Assembly (NCBI RefSeq): GCF_002967715.1
Contig: NZ_PUIA01000038.1
Coordinates: 1-64,000 of the forward strand
Reading direction: 5' to 3'
DNA: 64,000 bases
DNA from: Blastopirellula marina
GTDB lineage: Bacteria; Planctomycetota; Planctomycetia; Pirellulales; Pirellulaceae
Shown here: positions 56,027 to 64,000 of the stretch, piece after piece
Layout: each line of letters starts with the position of its first letter
Position numbering within the stretch: position 1 is the first letter of the stretch
Made by a program: the position numbers and the translations under genes
The notes under the pieces: model-generated
Database searches by the model: none
What the model was told of the DNA's origin: nothing
What the model saw: the letters and a program-made list of their open reading frames with translations, nothing else

Positions 56027-57211
56027 TTATTTGTCGTCGAGAATATCAACGGCCTTGAAGGCCTGGCCTTCCAGCATCGACAAGCTGGCACCGCCGCCGG
56101 TCGAAACGTGGGTGACTTTGTCGTCCAGGCCGAACTGGCCGATCGCAGCGGCACTGTCACCACCACCGATGATGCTGATCGCATCCGACTCCGCAATGGC
56201 TTCGGCGACGGCCTTGGTACCGGCGTCGAACGGAGGCATTTCGAACACGCCCATCGGACCATTCCAGACAACCGTTTGGGCGTCCTTCACCAGGTCGGCG
56301 TAGAGCTTGGCCGTTTCTGGACCGACGTCGAGACCTTCGTATTCGTCCGGAATCTCGCCTGCCTTGACAACCAGCTTGTTGCAGTCGCCACTGAAGTCAT
56401 CGCCGCAATGGGTGTCGACCGGCAGAACCAGCTTGTCGCCGCCAGCTGCGATCAATTCTTTGGCCAGTTCAACCTTGTCCTTTTCGACCAGGCTCTTGCC
56501 AACCTTGCCACCCTGGGCCAGCGAGAATGTGTAAGCCATGGCCCCACCGATGAGCACTTTATCGCAGATGCCCAGCAGGTTCTTGATGACCATGATCTTG
56601 TCGGAAACCTTGGCACCACCCAGGATCGCGACGAACGGACGCTTGGGGTTGCCGATGGCGTCGGACAGGTAGGTGATTTCCTTTTCAACCAGGAAACCAA
56701 CAACCTTCGGCTTGCCGTCCATCGCTTCCGGCACGGCAACCATCGAGGCATCGGTGCGGTGGCAGGTACCAAACGCGTCGTTGCAGTAGATGTCGGCAAA
56801 CGCGGCGAGCTTGCCAGCGAACGCGGCGTCACCTTTCTTTTCGCCCTTTTCAAAGCGAAGGTTTTCCAGCACCACGACACCACCATCGGTCAGGGCAGCA
56901 ACCTTGGCGGCCGCATCGTCACCCACCGTATCCGAGGCGAAAGCAACTTCTTTGCCCAGCAATTCACCCAGGCGAACCGCGGCAGGCTTCAGGCTGTAAG
57001 CCGAGTTGTCTTCGCCTGGCTCAGGACGGCCCAGGTGGCTCATCAGGATCAACTGACCGCCACGATCGACAACCGATTTGATCGAAGGAAGGGCCATTTC
57101 GATGCGACGATCGTCCGTGATCTTGTCACCGTCCAGCGGGACGTTAAAGTCAACCCGCATTAGGACTTTCTTGCCACTAACGTCTACGTCGGCGATCGAT
57201 AGCTTTGCCAT
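56027..57211 (-). CDS. pgk: Phosphoglycerate kinase
   Basis: A 394-residue glycolytic kinase (1,3-bisphosphoglycerate + ADP to 3-phosphoglycerate + ATP). From the ATG at 57211: [74 protein letters not shown], and the nucleotide-binding block [14 protein letters not shown] start at 57265 would add 18 residues and is unlikely. Monocistronic, ended by a terminator. Confidence 0.97.
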   Translation of the reverse strand: MAKLSIADVDVSGKKVLMRVDFNVPLDGDKITDDRRIEMALPSIKSVVDRGGQLILMSHLGRPEPGEDNSAYSLKPAAVRLGELLGKEVAFASDTVGDDAAAKVAALTDGGVVVLENLRFEKGEKKGDAAFAGKLAAFADIYCNDAFGTCHRTDASMVAVPEAMDGKPKVVGFLVEKEITYLSDAIGNPKRPFVAILGGAKVSDKIMVIKNLLGICDKVLIGGAMAYTFSLAQGGKVGKSLVEKDKVELAKELIAAGGDKLVLPVDTHCGDDFSGDCNKLVVKAGEIPDEYEGLDVGPETAKLYADLVKDAQTVVWNGPMGVFEMPPFDAGTKAVAEAIAESDAISIIGGGDSAAAIGQFGLDDKVTHVSTGGGASLSMLEGQAFKAVDILDDK

Positions 57212-57315
57212 GGGGGATTCAAGCTCCGAGTAAGGATCTTCAAATTTGTGCGTTGAAACCGCCAATGTAACGCTTCAGTGGGCCTTGCAAAAGGTGCCGC
57301 CCCAGGGGCAGGCGT

Positions 57316-59517
57316 TTACGACGTTTTCGTCCGCAGTAACCGCAGGCTATTGGCAATCACTGCCAGCGAAACGCCTGTGTCGGCCAGAATGGCCAGCCAT
57401 AGGTTGGAAAAGCCGACCATCGTCAGAACGATAAAGATCACCTTGATCGCCAGGGCCGCAAAGATATTCTGCCGGATCAGGCGCAATGTTTTTCGGCCAT
57501 GAGCAATCAGCCACGGCAGCTTCTCGATCTCGTCCGACATCAGCGCGACGTCGGCCGTTTCGATCGCCGTATCACTTCCCATCGCACCCATGGCAATCCC
57601 CACGTCTGCCGCGGCCAGCGCGGGACCGTCGTTGATGCCGTCGCCAACCATGGCCACCAGTTTGTGGTCGTGCCGCAGACGCGTGACCGCTTCGATCTTG
57701 TCTTCTGGCAACTGCTCGGCCTTCCAGGCATCGACTCCAACTTCCTCGGCAACTTGCTGAACCACGTTTGTTCGGTCGCCAGAAATGAGTTCGACCTGCG
57801 CGACCCCCAGGCGGTGCAGCGACGCGACCGCATGAGCTGCCGTTTCTCGTAGCTGATCTTGCAAGTGCAAGGTTGCCAGAATCTGATTCCCTTGTCCCAG
57901 GACCACCGCATTGACGCCCGTATTGGCAACGGCGGCTTCAATACCGGCGACGTCCGCGCCTTGTTCGGTCGCGAGACGTGTGCTGCCGAGCCAGAACGTT
58001 TGCCCGTCGGTTTGCCCAGAGATGCCGCGTCCGGGAATTTCTTCGACCTGGGCAAACTCCGCCGGGATTCCCTGGTGTTGTTCGACGTAATTCAGAATCG
58101 CTTTGGCGATGGGATGCGTGCTGTGGTTCTGCACCCCAGCGGCCAGGGCCAAGGCTCGTTCTTCGGTGATATCTCCCAAGCACTGTACGCTTATCACCGA
58201 TGGCATCCCGGTGGTCAGCGTCCCGGTCTTGTCGAGCACAACCGCTTTGACTTTGGCGATCGTTTCCAGCGAAAGGCCTCCTTTGACCAGCACCCCATTG
58301 CGTGCGGCCGCCGTCAAAGCGGACACAATGCTGACCGGTGTCGAGATCACCAGCGCACACGGGCACGCGATAACCAGCAGGACGAGCCCGTTGTAGAACC
58401 AGGTCGTCGCCGATTCGACTGACCAGCCAATGATCGTCGGAGGAATCACCATCACGGCCACCGCCAGCAGCATCATCGTGGGAGTGTACCAGCGGGCAAA
58501 CTGATCGACCCACTGTTCGCTTGGGGCGCGGCGCTGGTAGGCCTGATCGATCAGCCGCACGATCCGGTTCAAAAGCGTGGATCCGGAGGTCCCTTCCACA
58601 CGGAACTCGATGCTTCCGCTGCCGTTGATGGTGCCTGCGTAAACGGGATCGCCAGGTTCTTTTTCAACCGGGACCGACTCACCGGTGATCGGCGCTTGAT
58701 CGATCGCGGAAACCCCTTGAACGACGGTACCATCCAAGGGAATACGTTCGCCGGGACGCACAAGGCAGATGTTACCGTTCTCGATTTCATCGGTCGCGAC
58801 TTCTTCGATCCCCTCTTCTGTTTTCACTCGCGCGACGTCTGGGGCCAGCGACATGAGCGATTGGATCGAACGCCGGGCCTTGGCGACACTGCGCTGTTCG
58901 AGGACTTCCGACAACGTGAACAGGAACGTCACCATCGCCGCTTCGAAGAAGTCCCCCAGGACAATTGCACCGATAACCGCGACTGTCATCAGCAAATTCA
59001 TATCGGCGGAAAACCGCAGGACCGATTTCAAAGCTTTGGGGGCGATCCAGCGAAGGCCCAGGGAAATTGAAATCAGGTATAGCAGGATCGACAGGACTGA
59101 GATCGAATGCACCCCGTCCCCATGCCCGAAGAGTGCCGCGAGCCCGCCGGACTCCCAGGCCTGAATCACCACCGCCACCAACAGAAACGCACCACTGCGA
59201 ACCAAGGCCCGCTCGCGTTTGTAGTTATGCCGTACCGGCTCTTCTGCCGCCGTCGCCTGGGGCGTCTCGATCACTTCCTGAGCTGTCATGCCCAGCGAAC
59301 GGACCGCTTCCAACAACCGTTTGACGTTCCAGTGTTCGGCGTCGTACTGTACGTCCATCCGCCCCCGCATGACGTCGAAGTCGAGCTTCTCTATCCCTGG
59401 CTTCTCGGCTAGGCCGTCCTTGAGAATTCGTACTTCTTCCGCGCAGTCGAGTTCGGCAACCTGAAGGATGACCGACGAGAACCGGGCAGATGAGTCGTCC
59501 TGAGCTTGGTGTGTCAT
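57316..59517 (-). CDS. Zinc/cadmium-type P1B-ATPase
   Basis: A 733-residue heavy-metal P-type ATPase. N-terminal HMA-like domain at residues 15-80 with AELDCAEEV in place of the usual C-x-x-C pair. P-type motifs: TGES, CPCALVIS (the CPC metal path of helix 6), DKTGTLT (phosphorylated Asp), and GDGINDGPALAAADVGIAMG. CPC plus the lone-Cys HMA suggests a ZntA/CadA-type Zn/Cd/Pb exporter. It diverges from a ZIP transporter, a common pairing for zinc homeostasis. Confidence 0.93.
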   Translation of the reverse strand: MTHQAQDDSSARFSSVILQVAELDCAEEVRILKDGLAEKPGIEKLDFDVMRGRMDVQYDAEHWNVKRLLEAVRSLGMTAQEVIETPQATAAEEPVRHNYKRERALVRSGAFLLVAVVIQAWESGGLAALFGHGDGVHSISVLSILLYLISISLGLRWIAPKALKSVLRFSADMNLLMTVAVIGAIVLGDFFEAAMVTFLFTLSEVLEQRSVAKARRSIQSLMSLAPDVARVKTEEGIEEVATDEIENGNICLVRPGERIPLDGTVVQGVSAIDQAPITGESVPVEKEPGDPVYAGTINGSGSIEFRVEGTSGSTLLNRIVRLIDQAYQRRAPSEQWVDQFARWYTPTMMLLAVAVMVIPPTIIGWSVESATTWFYNGLVLLVIACPCALVISTPVSIVSALTAAARNGVLVKGGLSLETIAKVKAVVLDKTGTLTTGMPSVISVQCLGDITEERALALAAGVQNHSTHPIAKAILNYVEQHQGIPAEFAQVEEIPGRGISGQTDGQTFWLGSTRLATEQGADVAGIEAAVANTGVNAVVLGQGNQILATLHLQDQLRETAAHAVASLHRLGVAQVELISGDRTNVVQQVAEEVGVDAWKAEQLPEDKIEAVTRLRHDHKLVAMVGDGINDGPALAAADVGIAMGAMGSDTAIETADVALMSDEIEKLPWLIAHGRKTLRLIRQNIFAALAIKVIFIVLTMVGFSNLWLAILADTGVSLAVIANSLRLLRTKTS

Positions 59518-59607
59518 CCGGATCTACTTGGGTGATAGGGCTTTAGGAAAACGGATGTACCCGAATGGTAGCGTTGAAAAGCCCGCGGTCAAAGCCCTTG
59601 TAACCAC

Positions 59608-59637
59608 TTGGCATCTAAGCAGTTGGCGTCTAAGCTG
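59608..59637 (+). repeat. Tandem 15-bp direct repeat upstream of the ZIP gene
   Basis: TTGGCATCTAAGCAG (59608-59622) is followed at once by TTGGCGTCTAAGCTG (59623-59637), 13 of 15 bases identical. It lies in the 184-base gap between the divergent P1B-ATPase and ZIP genes, 65 bases before the ZIP ATG, where a regulator such as a zinc-responsive protein could bind. Confidence 0.6.
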
Positions 59638-59701
59638 AAACGTTTCCCCCGAACGTGTGAATGCGTACCGGGGACAACCCTTTGTTGTGGAACCCAAATC
59701 C

Positions 59702-60637
59702 ATGCTGTTGCTGGCGATCTATTGCCTACTGATCATCGCTGCCTCCCTGCTGGGAGGGTGGCTGCCAGTGGTCATCCGCCTGACGCATACCCGCATGCAG
59801 ATGATGATGAGCGCCGTCGGTGGTCTGATGCTGGGGGTGGGTATTCTGCACATGCTGCCGCACGGGATAGCCGAGTGCAACTCGCTCGACTGGGCGATGG
59901 GCAGTTTGCTGGTGGGCTTGATAACGACCTTCTTCCTGATGCGGCTATTTCACTTTCACGAACATGCCCCCATCGAAAACGAATACCCCGGCACGACCGC
60001 TGGCGATCATAAGCACGGCGGCCACTTGCATTGTGATCATGAACATGATCATCCTGGACACGCGCATGGGCACAATCATTCGCATAATGCCCCTGACTCG
60101 AAGATGCGCTGGCTGGGGGTCTTCATGGGCCTATCGCTGCATACTCTGTTAGATGGCATCGCGTTGGCCGCTGGCGTTTCAGCGGCCGCCCATCACAATT
60201 CGGCTTTCATGGGGCTCTTGGGGCTGGGTGTCTTTCTGGGGATCTTCCTGCACAAGCCGCTCGACGCGTTGTCGATCACTTTCATCATGCGTCAAAGCAA
60301 GTGGCCGGTGAGCGTCATCAATATCGTCAATCTGGGATACGCGTTGATGTGCCCTCTGGGCGTGCTGGTATTCTTCGCTGGCTACAACGGATTCGATGCC
60401 GACAAGCAGTTCATGGTAGGCCTGGCCCTCTGTTTTTCGGCAGGTGTCTTCCTGTGTATCTCGCTGGCCGACATCTTGCCGGAAGTACAGTTCCACTCGC
60501 ACGACAAGGTTAAGCTCTCGCTGGTCATGCTGCTGGGGGTTGCGGTGGCCTACCTGATCGGTTTCGCCGAGCCAGGGGGTCTGCACGACCACAGTAAACC
60601 GCCGCAAGACCAATCCGCGGAAGTCACCGAACCGTAG
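59702..60637 (+). CDS. ZIP-family metal transporter
   Basis: About 311 residues from the ATG at 59702; a GTG at 59657 precedes it in frame. Eight membrane helices: GGLMLGVGILHMLPHGI (helix 2), GVFMGLSLHTLLDGIALAAG (helix 4, His/Asp metal site), and GVFLGIFLHKPLDALSITFIM (helix 5, His). A His-rich loop between helices 3 and 4 (HEHAPIEN ... HGHNHSHN) is typical of zinc transporters. It imports zinc or related divalent metals. Convergent with the CorA-like gene. Confidence 0.92.
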   Translation: MLLLAIYCLLIIAASLLGGWLPVVIRLTHTRMQMMMSAVGGLMLGVGILHMLPHGIAECNSLDWAMGSLLVGLITTFFLMRLFHFHEHAPIENEYPGTTAGDHKHGGHLHCDHEHDHPGHAHGHNHSHNAPDSKMRWLGVFMGLSLHTLLDGIALAAGVSAAAHHNSAFMGLLGLGVFLGIFLHKPLDALSITFIMRQSKWPVSVINIVNLGYALMCPLGVLVFFAGYNGFDADKQFMVGLALCFSAGVFLCISLADILPEVQFHSHDKVKLSLVMLLGVAVAYLIGFAEPGGLHDHSKPPQDQSAEVTEP

Positions 60638-60640
60638 CAG

Positions 60641-61429
60641 CTATGGCGTGCGTGGAATCCGGGCATCGGCTCCGTGGCGTGTTCTTGGTTTGGGGGAAAC
60701 CGGCACGTTAATGAACCAGTTCAGCAAAAGCCCCAAAACGAAGCCCACGATCAGCATCGTGAAAAACGGAACTGGGGCGTTGGCCGTCTCCCACCCATGC
60801 TGTAGCGACGACCCAAAGATGGTTGCCAGGGTGACCATCGGGAAGAAGAACGCGGCCAGAATGTTCAAGCGATGTGCCGAGACCGCCATGCGGTGGCTGC
60901 TGGCCGCTTGTTGTTCGGTGCGTTGGGCGATCAAAAAGTCGAGTTCGTTCTTCGCTTCGTTGTACAGCAGTTCGGCCGAGCGTTCCAAGTCGTAGCTGCG
61001 ATCGCGGAAGTTAATCATCGTTCGGTCGTTGCCTGATAGCTCGCGGGCCGACTGTAGCGTGCTGTGCAAGTTTCGCGTTGCCCTGAGCAGCGGACCGAGT
61101 TCGCTGATCACGCGAAAGTACTCTTCGCTCGACTGGGCATCGTTCTCCGCTTTCTCGAGCTTGGCGATCGCGGCGTTGTACTCTTCCAGATGCTTGATCA
61201 TCGACGACGGTCCCTGACCCAGATCGCTGCTTTGTAGCGTCCCGGCCGGGTTGCGCCAAAAGTAACGTCCGCCACGAACACGTTCGCCATGGCGTGGTGG
61301 CCGATGCGTGACAATTAACAAGTGTCCATCTGCTTGCATGACACGCTGGCGACCCGGTCCGTCTCCCAATCGCTGGTGAAAGATCTGGGGTACTTCCCAA
61401 CTCATCGGCAATGGTGATGCGGTGCTCAT
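60641..61429 (-). CDS. CorA-like membrane protein lacking the GMN motif
   Basis: About 262 residues from the ATG at 61429; a longer reading to 61510 lacks support. A variable N-terminal part, a long charged helical region (IKHLEEYNAAIAKLEKAENDAQSSEEYFRVISELGPLLRATRNLHSTLQS), then two C-terminal membrane helices (NILAAFFFPMVTLATIFG and VPFFTMLIVGFVLGLLLNWFI). This is CorA-like topology, but the GMN filter motif after helix 1 is GSS here. It may be a small-conductance or non-transporting relative. Convergent with ZIP, 3 bases apart. Confidence 0.6.
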   Translation of the reverse strand: MSTASPLPMSWEVPQIFHQRLGDGPGRQRVMQADGHLLIVTHRPPRHGERVRGGRYFWRNPAGTLQSSDLGQGPSSMIKHLEEYNAAIAKLEKAENDAQSSEEYFRVISELGPLLRATRNLHSTLQSARELSGNDRTMINFRDRSYDLERSAELLYNEAKNELDFLIAQRTEQQAASSHRMAVSAHRLNILAAFFFPMVTLATIFGSSLQHGWETANAPVPFFTMLIVGFVLGLLLNWFINVPVSPKPRTRHGADARIPRTP

Positions 61430-61717
61430 CGGACAGATGCTCTCCAGGTTGGATCGAAATGCAAAAGCGCATGGGGCTATATGCAAATGGCGCTTCGCTA
61501 TAGATCTCAAAAAATAGCGAAAATTCGTCCCGAATCCATAAAAACTTCGCCTGAATCGTGCGGAATCTTGCCACGGTCGATCGTTTCAACCAAAATCAAC
61601 TGCATAATTTTCGTGTCCCGCCGACGTAGTGCTATTCTCTACGATCTGTCGGTCCCCCCCACAGACACGAATCCATCCCCGAACAAGAAGACATTCGTAC
61701 TTCGAAAAGGAAAACTC

Positions 61718-62347
61718 ATGTTGAAGCGTTTGGCCGCAGGTGCCCTGGTTTGTTTGATGTTGTCCGCTGTCGCTACCGCCGCCGAAGGCGAGTGGAAGTC
61801 GCTGATGGACGGCAAGTCGTTCGAAGGTTGGAAGATCAGCGAAAACCCTGATTCGTGGAAGATCGAAGACGGTGCGTTCGTCGCCAAGGGTGATCGCAGC
61901 CACCTCTTCTATGTCGGCGAAGACAAGCCGTTCAAGAACTTCGAATTCAAAGCTAAGGTCAAGACCAACGAGAACAGCAACGGTGGCATCTACTTCCACA
62001 CCAAGTTCCAAGACACCGGCTGGCCAAAGTATGGCTTCGAAGCCCAGGTGAACAACACCCACAAGGATCCGAAGAAGACCGGTGGTATCTACTCGGTCAA
62101 AGACGTCATGAACAACTCGCCAGCCAAAGACGGCGAATGGTTCGACTATTACATCAAGGTTGATGGCAAGCACATCGTGACCAAGATCAACGGTAAGGTC
62201 GCTGCCGACTACACCGAACCAGACGACGCCCAACCAGGCAAAGATTTCACTCGCGTCCTGGACAAGGGTACCTTCGCCCTGCAAGCCCACGATCCAGGCA
62301 GCACCGTCTGGTTCAAGGACATCCAGGTTCGTCGTCTGGACGACTAG
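61718..62347 (+). CDS. Secreted DUF1080 protein (3-keto-disaccharide hydrolase family)
   Basis: A 209-residue exported protein from the ATG at 61718 with GAAAAGGA eight bases upstream, giving signal peptide MLKRLAAGALVCLMLSAVATAA. DUF1080 blocks: WKSLMDGKSFEGWKISENPDSWKIEDGAFVAKG, FEFKAKVKTNENSNGGIYFH, and STVWFKDIQVRRL. The in-frame frame upstream to 61481 does not look coding. Lysine and tryptophan use is high. A smaller paralogue of the 27.7 kb gene; presumably periplasmic sugar processing. Confidence 0.92.
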   Translation: MLKRLAAGALVCLMLSAVATAAEGEWKSLMDGKSFEGWKISENPDSWKIEDGAFVAKGDRSHLFYVGEDKPFKNFEFKAKVKTNENSNGGIYFHTKFQDTGWPKYGFEAQVNNTHKDPKKTGGIYSVKDVMNNSPAKDGEWFDYYIKVDGKHIVTKINGKVAADYTEPDDAQPGKDFTRVLDKGTFALQAHDPGSTVWFKDIQVRRLDD

Positions 62348-62372
62348 TTTTCATACATAAGAACAAAACGAG

Positions 62373-62406
62373 AACGGCCGCGACACAATCGCGGCCGTTT
62401 TTGTTT
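62373..62406 (+). terminator. Rho-independent terminator of the DUF1080 gene
   Basis: An 11-bp perfect stem, AACGGCCGCGA / TCGCGGCCGTT, with a five-base loop, is followed by TTTTGTTTC. It begins 26 bases after the stop codon. Confidence 0.9.
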
Positions 62407-62495
62407 CTTGGTGTTTTGATGGTAGAGGCGTAGGCTCTATTGGAACAGCCACGGGCTAGATGCCATGCCAACTTGGACGAACGTGAGGCACCCAG

Positions 62496-63065
62496 TTACT
62501 TCATCTCCGGCGACGTGTACACACAGGCGAAGTCGATGCCACGAAACGCATAGAAGGCGTCGCGCAGCGTGTCCGTAACGAACACGCCTGAGACCGAGCC
62601 CCCTTGTTGACCTGCTGGGCTAGATTCCGGTTGCGGGATAAGAAAGCAGGGAGGAAGATTCTCTGGCGAATCAAAATCGTACTTGCGAACCTCAATGATG
62701 TTGTCTCCGGGCGAACGTTGCCGATAGACTGCCTGGGCGCCCAAGGTGACGACGCTCGTTGGATGAAACAGGTACATCGCCCCCAGCGGTTCGACTTGTA
62801 CTGGCAGCCACTCGGCATGGTCACCACAGATCGGATCGAGCTTTGATTTCGCCTTCTCAGAAAAGAGCAACTCCATCGGAGTCGGTAGTACGTCGCAGAC
62901 CGCGCCTTCTCCTTCAACCGAAAAGATCAAGTCGGACGGCCACTGACTGAGAACCGACCCTACACATGATTGCGGCGTGTGCATCAGAGTCCGGCCTGCG
63001 TTGACAAGCTGACCGTAGTAGTCGGAACGAGCGTTATACTCGGGATGGATACGAAAGACCTTCAT
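62496..63065 (-). CDS. Imm11 (DUF1629)-like protein
   Basis: A 189-residue soluble protein whose pattern resembles Imm11/DUF1629 immunity proteins: MELLFSEKAKSKLDPICGD, WLPVQVEPLGAMYLFHPTSVVTL, a variable strand region, then VFVTDTLRDAFYAFRGIDFACVYT at the end. These proteins neutralise polymorphic toxins. No toxin gene is beside it. The assignment rests on motif recollection only. Confidence 0.5.
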   Translation of the reverse strand: MKVFRIHPEYNARSDYYGQLVNAGRTLMHTPQSCVGSVLSQWPSDLIFSVEGEGAVCDVLPTPMELLFSEKAKSKLDPICGDHAEWLPVQVEPLGAMYLFHPTSVVTLGAQAVYRQRSPGDNIIEVRKYDFDSPENLPPCFLIPQPESSPAGQQGGSVSGVFVTDTLRDAFYAFRGIDFACVYTSPEMK

Positions 63066-63141
63066 GACGGATCTCTTGGCGGGGTTGCGAACCTGGCGGA
63101 GAAGAGTCCGTCATGCTATCGCGAGCCAGCAAGACTCGCTA

Positions 63142-64000
63142 CTACGTAAACTCCGCCGAGTCCGCTTCCACCGATCTCCGTAGCGTATGCGGGAAGTCAG
63201 GGATCGCGCTGCGAACGCGTGTCCAGGTCGGCATCTCGTGAGCCATTACCGGATTCTCGAAGAACTCTTGTCCGCACTGCGTGATCATGCGGGCAAAGCC
63301 TTCGACGGAATGCTCTTCGATATGGCGATCGAACTCCAGGCCGTTGATCACCGCGTCGGCATGGTACTGACGAATGGCATCCTGGGCATCACGCAGGTAG
63401 GCCGATTCCAGCGTGTTGAACATCCCCATGCTGAAGACAATGCCGCGGCTCGATAGCGTGCGGTAGATGCTGTGCAAGATGTCGGCGGTCATCTTCATTA
63501 GGCCGCGGTTGGCATCGTCCAGCGAGATCGGCTGATGCTTGTGTTCGTACGGGTGTCCCAGGTCGATCTGACAAATACGCTTGGGAGCCGTGTTGCGAAA
63601 GACCTCCGCCAGCGTTCCCACTTCCAGGCCCCAATCGCTCGGGATGCGATTGGCACGCACCAGCGTCGATGTCACGGCGAACTCGCCAGAAAGCGGATAG
63701 CGGAAGCTATTCAAGAAGATCAGGAAGTCATCGTTCCCCAGCACGCGAATCAGCGAACGCAACAGGGGTGTCACCAGCAAGCGAACCACTCGCCCGTGCA
63801 TGCGATCGGTGACACGGGCATAGTACGCTTTGCAAAAGTCGAAGTCGAAACCGCGGTGGGCCATTGGCAAGCATAGCCGCATCAGCATGTCGCGGTGGTA
63901 GTTCACGATGTCGCAGTCGTGCAGCGCCATTGCTTTGATTTCAGGATCGGCCAGTAGATAACCAAACGCCGTCCAAACGGCGCGTCCCTTTCCGGGGACC
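63142..64000 (-). CDS. Glucosyl-3-phosphoglycerate synthase-like glycosyltransferase (partial, 5' end outside)
   Basis: The gene runs leftward from beyond the right edge and ends at 63142. The visible N-terminal part from the edge reads VPGKGRAVWTAFGYLLADPEIKAMALHDCDIVNYHRDM, matching the GpgS nucleotide-sugar region with DxD-like DCD. FRYPLSGEFAVTSTLVRANRIPSDWGLEVGTLAEVF is also typical. It joins UDP- or ADP-glucose to 3-phosphoglycerate on the way to glucosylglycerate, a compatible solute. The ATG inside at 63930 is not the true start. Confidence 0.82.
   Translation of the reverse strand, partial: VPGKGRAVWTAFGYLLADPEIKAMALHDCDIVNYHRDMLMRLCLPMAHRGFDFDFCKAYYARVTDRMHGRVVRLLVTPLLRSLIRVLGNDDFLIFLNSFRYPLSGEFAVTSTLVRANRIPSDWGLEVGTLAEVFRNTAPKRICQIDLGHPYEHKHQPISLDDANRGLMKMTADILHSIYRTLSSRGIVFSMGMFNTLESAYLRDAQDAIRQYHADAVINGLEFDRHIEEHSVEGFARMITQCGQEFFENPVMAHEMPTWTRVRSAIPDFPHTLRRSVEADSAEFT

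Overview
The window looks like chromosomal DNA of a planctomycete, most likely a Pirellulaceae member of the Blastopirellula/Bremerella/Rhodopirellula type. The evidence is the concentration of families that are common there: a giant PVC-type heme-binding CxxCH protein with HEAT-like repeats, a DUF1559 lipoprotein, two DUF1080 (3-keto-disaccharide hydrolase) proteins, a TIGR03009-type secreted protein, a soluble FlhA-like protein, and a YCF48/beta-propeller protein fused to a CBM9-like domain. GC content is moderate. Genes are dense on both strands, often in convergent pairs that touch or overlap by a few bases. I saw no transposase, integrase, phage gene, CRISPR array or tRNA.

Layout. 1-627: the 5' end of a 16S rRNA gene running out of the left edge, with its leader and a probable promoter. 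0.6-9.0 kb: chorismate mutase (aroH), a C39-like membrane cysteine peptidase, 5-formyl-THF cyclo-ligase, a zinc-ribbon membrane protein, the large PVC cytochrome-like protein, a CE1-type esterase and an SDR oxidoreductase. 9.1-14.6 kb: an RND efflux pump (permease and adaptor) divergent from a TetR/CerR-like regulator, with a perfect 18-bp palindrome between them. 14.6-18.3 kb: a PQQ-like beta-propeller protein, a single-domain response regulator, a beta-hydroxyacid dehydrogenase and a methyltransferase. 18.5-23.1 kb: a flotillin operon (long NfeD, short NfeD, FloA, unknown membrane protein). 23.2-35.2 kb: mixed housekeeping and unknown genes (TIGR03009-like protein, HAD phosphatase, D-lactate dehydrogenase, EVE protein, an ion-channel-like gene interrupted by an in-frame stop, DUF1080, ilvE, adk, two alpha/beta hydrolases, DUF3841, PhoH).

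35.7-43.1 kb: a TM-less FlhA-like protein with an N-terminal Sm-like region, FxsA, bioF, a secreted unknown, and a three-part YCF48/LmbE-like/CBM9-like protein. 43.2-47.9 kb: a divergent RNase HII-like protein, sufS, and a three-gene bufferin-like RiPP locus (Tat-exported Cys-rich precursor, MNIO/DUF692 enzyme, BufC-like partner). 48.2-50.9 kb: btaA and btaB for betaine-lipid synthesis, then a CBM9/DOMON-like protein. 50.8-57.2 kb: a PYROXD2/CrtI-like oxidoreductase, a DUF1559 lipoprotein, the FluC fluoride channel, a DinB-like protein and pgk. 57.3-60.6 kb: a zinc-type P1B-ATPase divergent from a ZIP transporter, a plausible zinc-homeostasis pair. 60.6-64 kb: a CorA-like membrane protein, a secreted DUF1080 protein, an Imm11-like protein, and a glucosyl-3-phosphoglycerate synthase-like gene cut by the right edge.

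The best candidates for new biology are the soluble FlhA-like protein (35.7 kb), the bufferin-like locus with its duplicated C-x5-C precursor (45.6 kb), the stop-split channel gene (26.8 kb) and the tandem pseudoprotease/protease NfeD in the flotillin operon (20.9 kb). All family assignments come from reading motifs in the translations; no database search was run.
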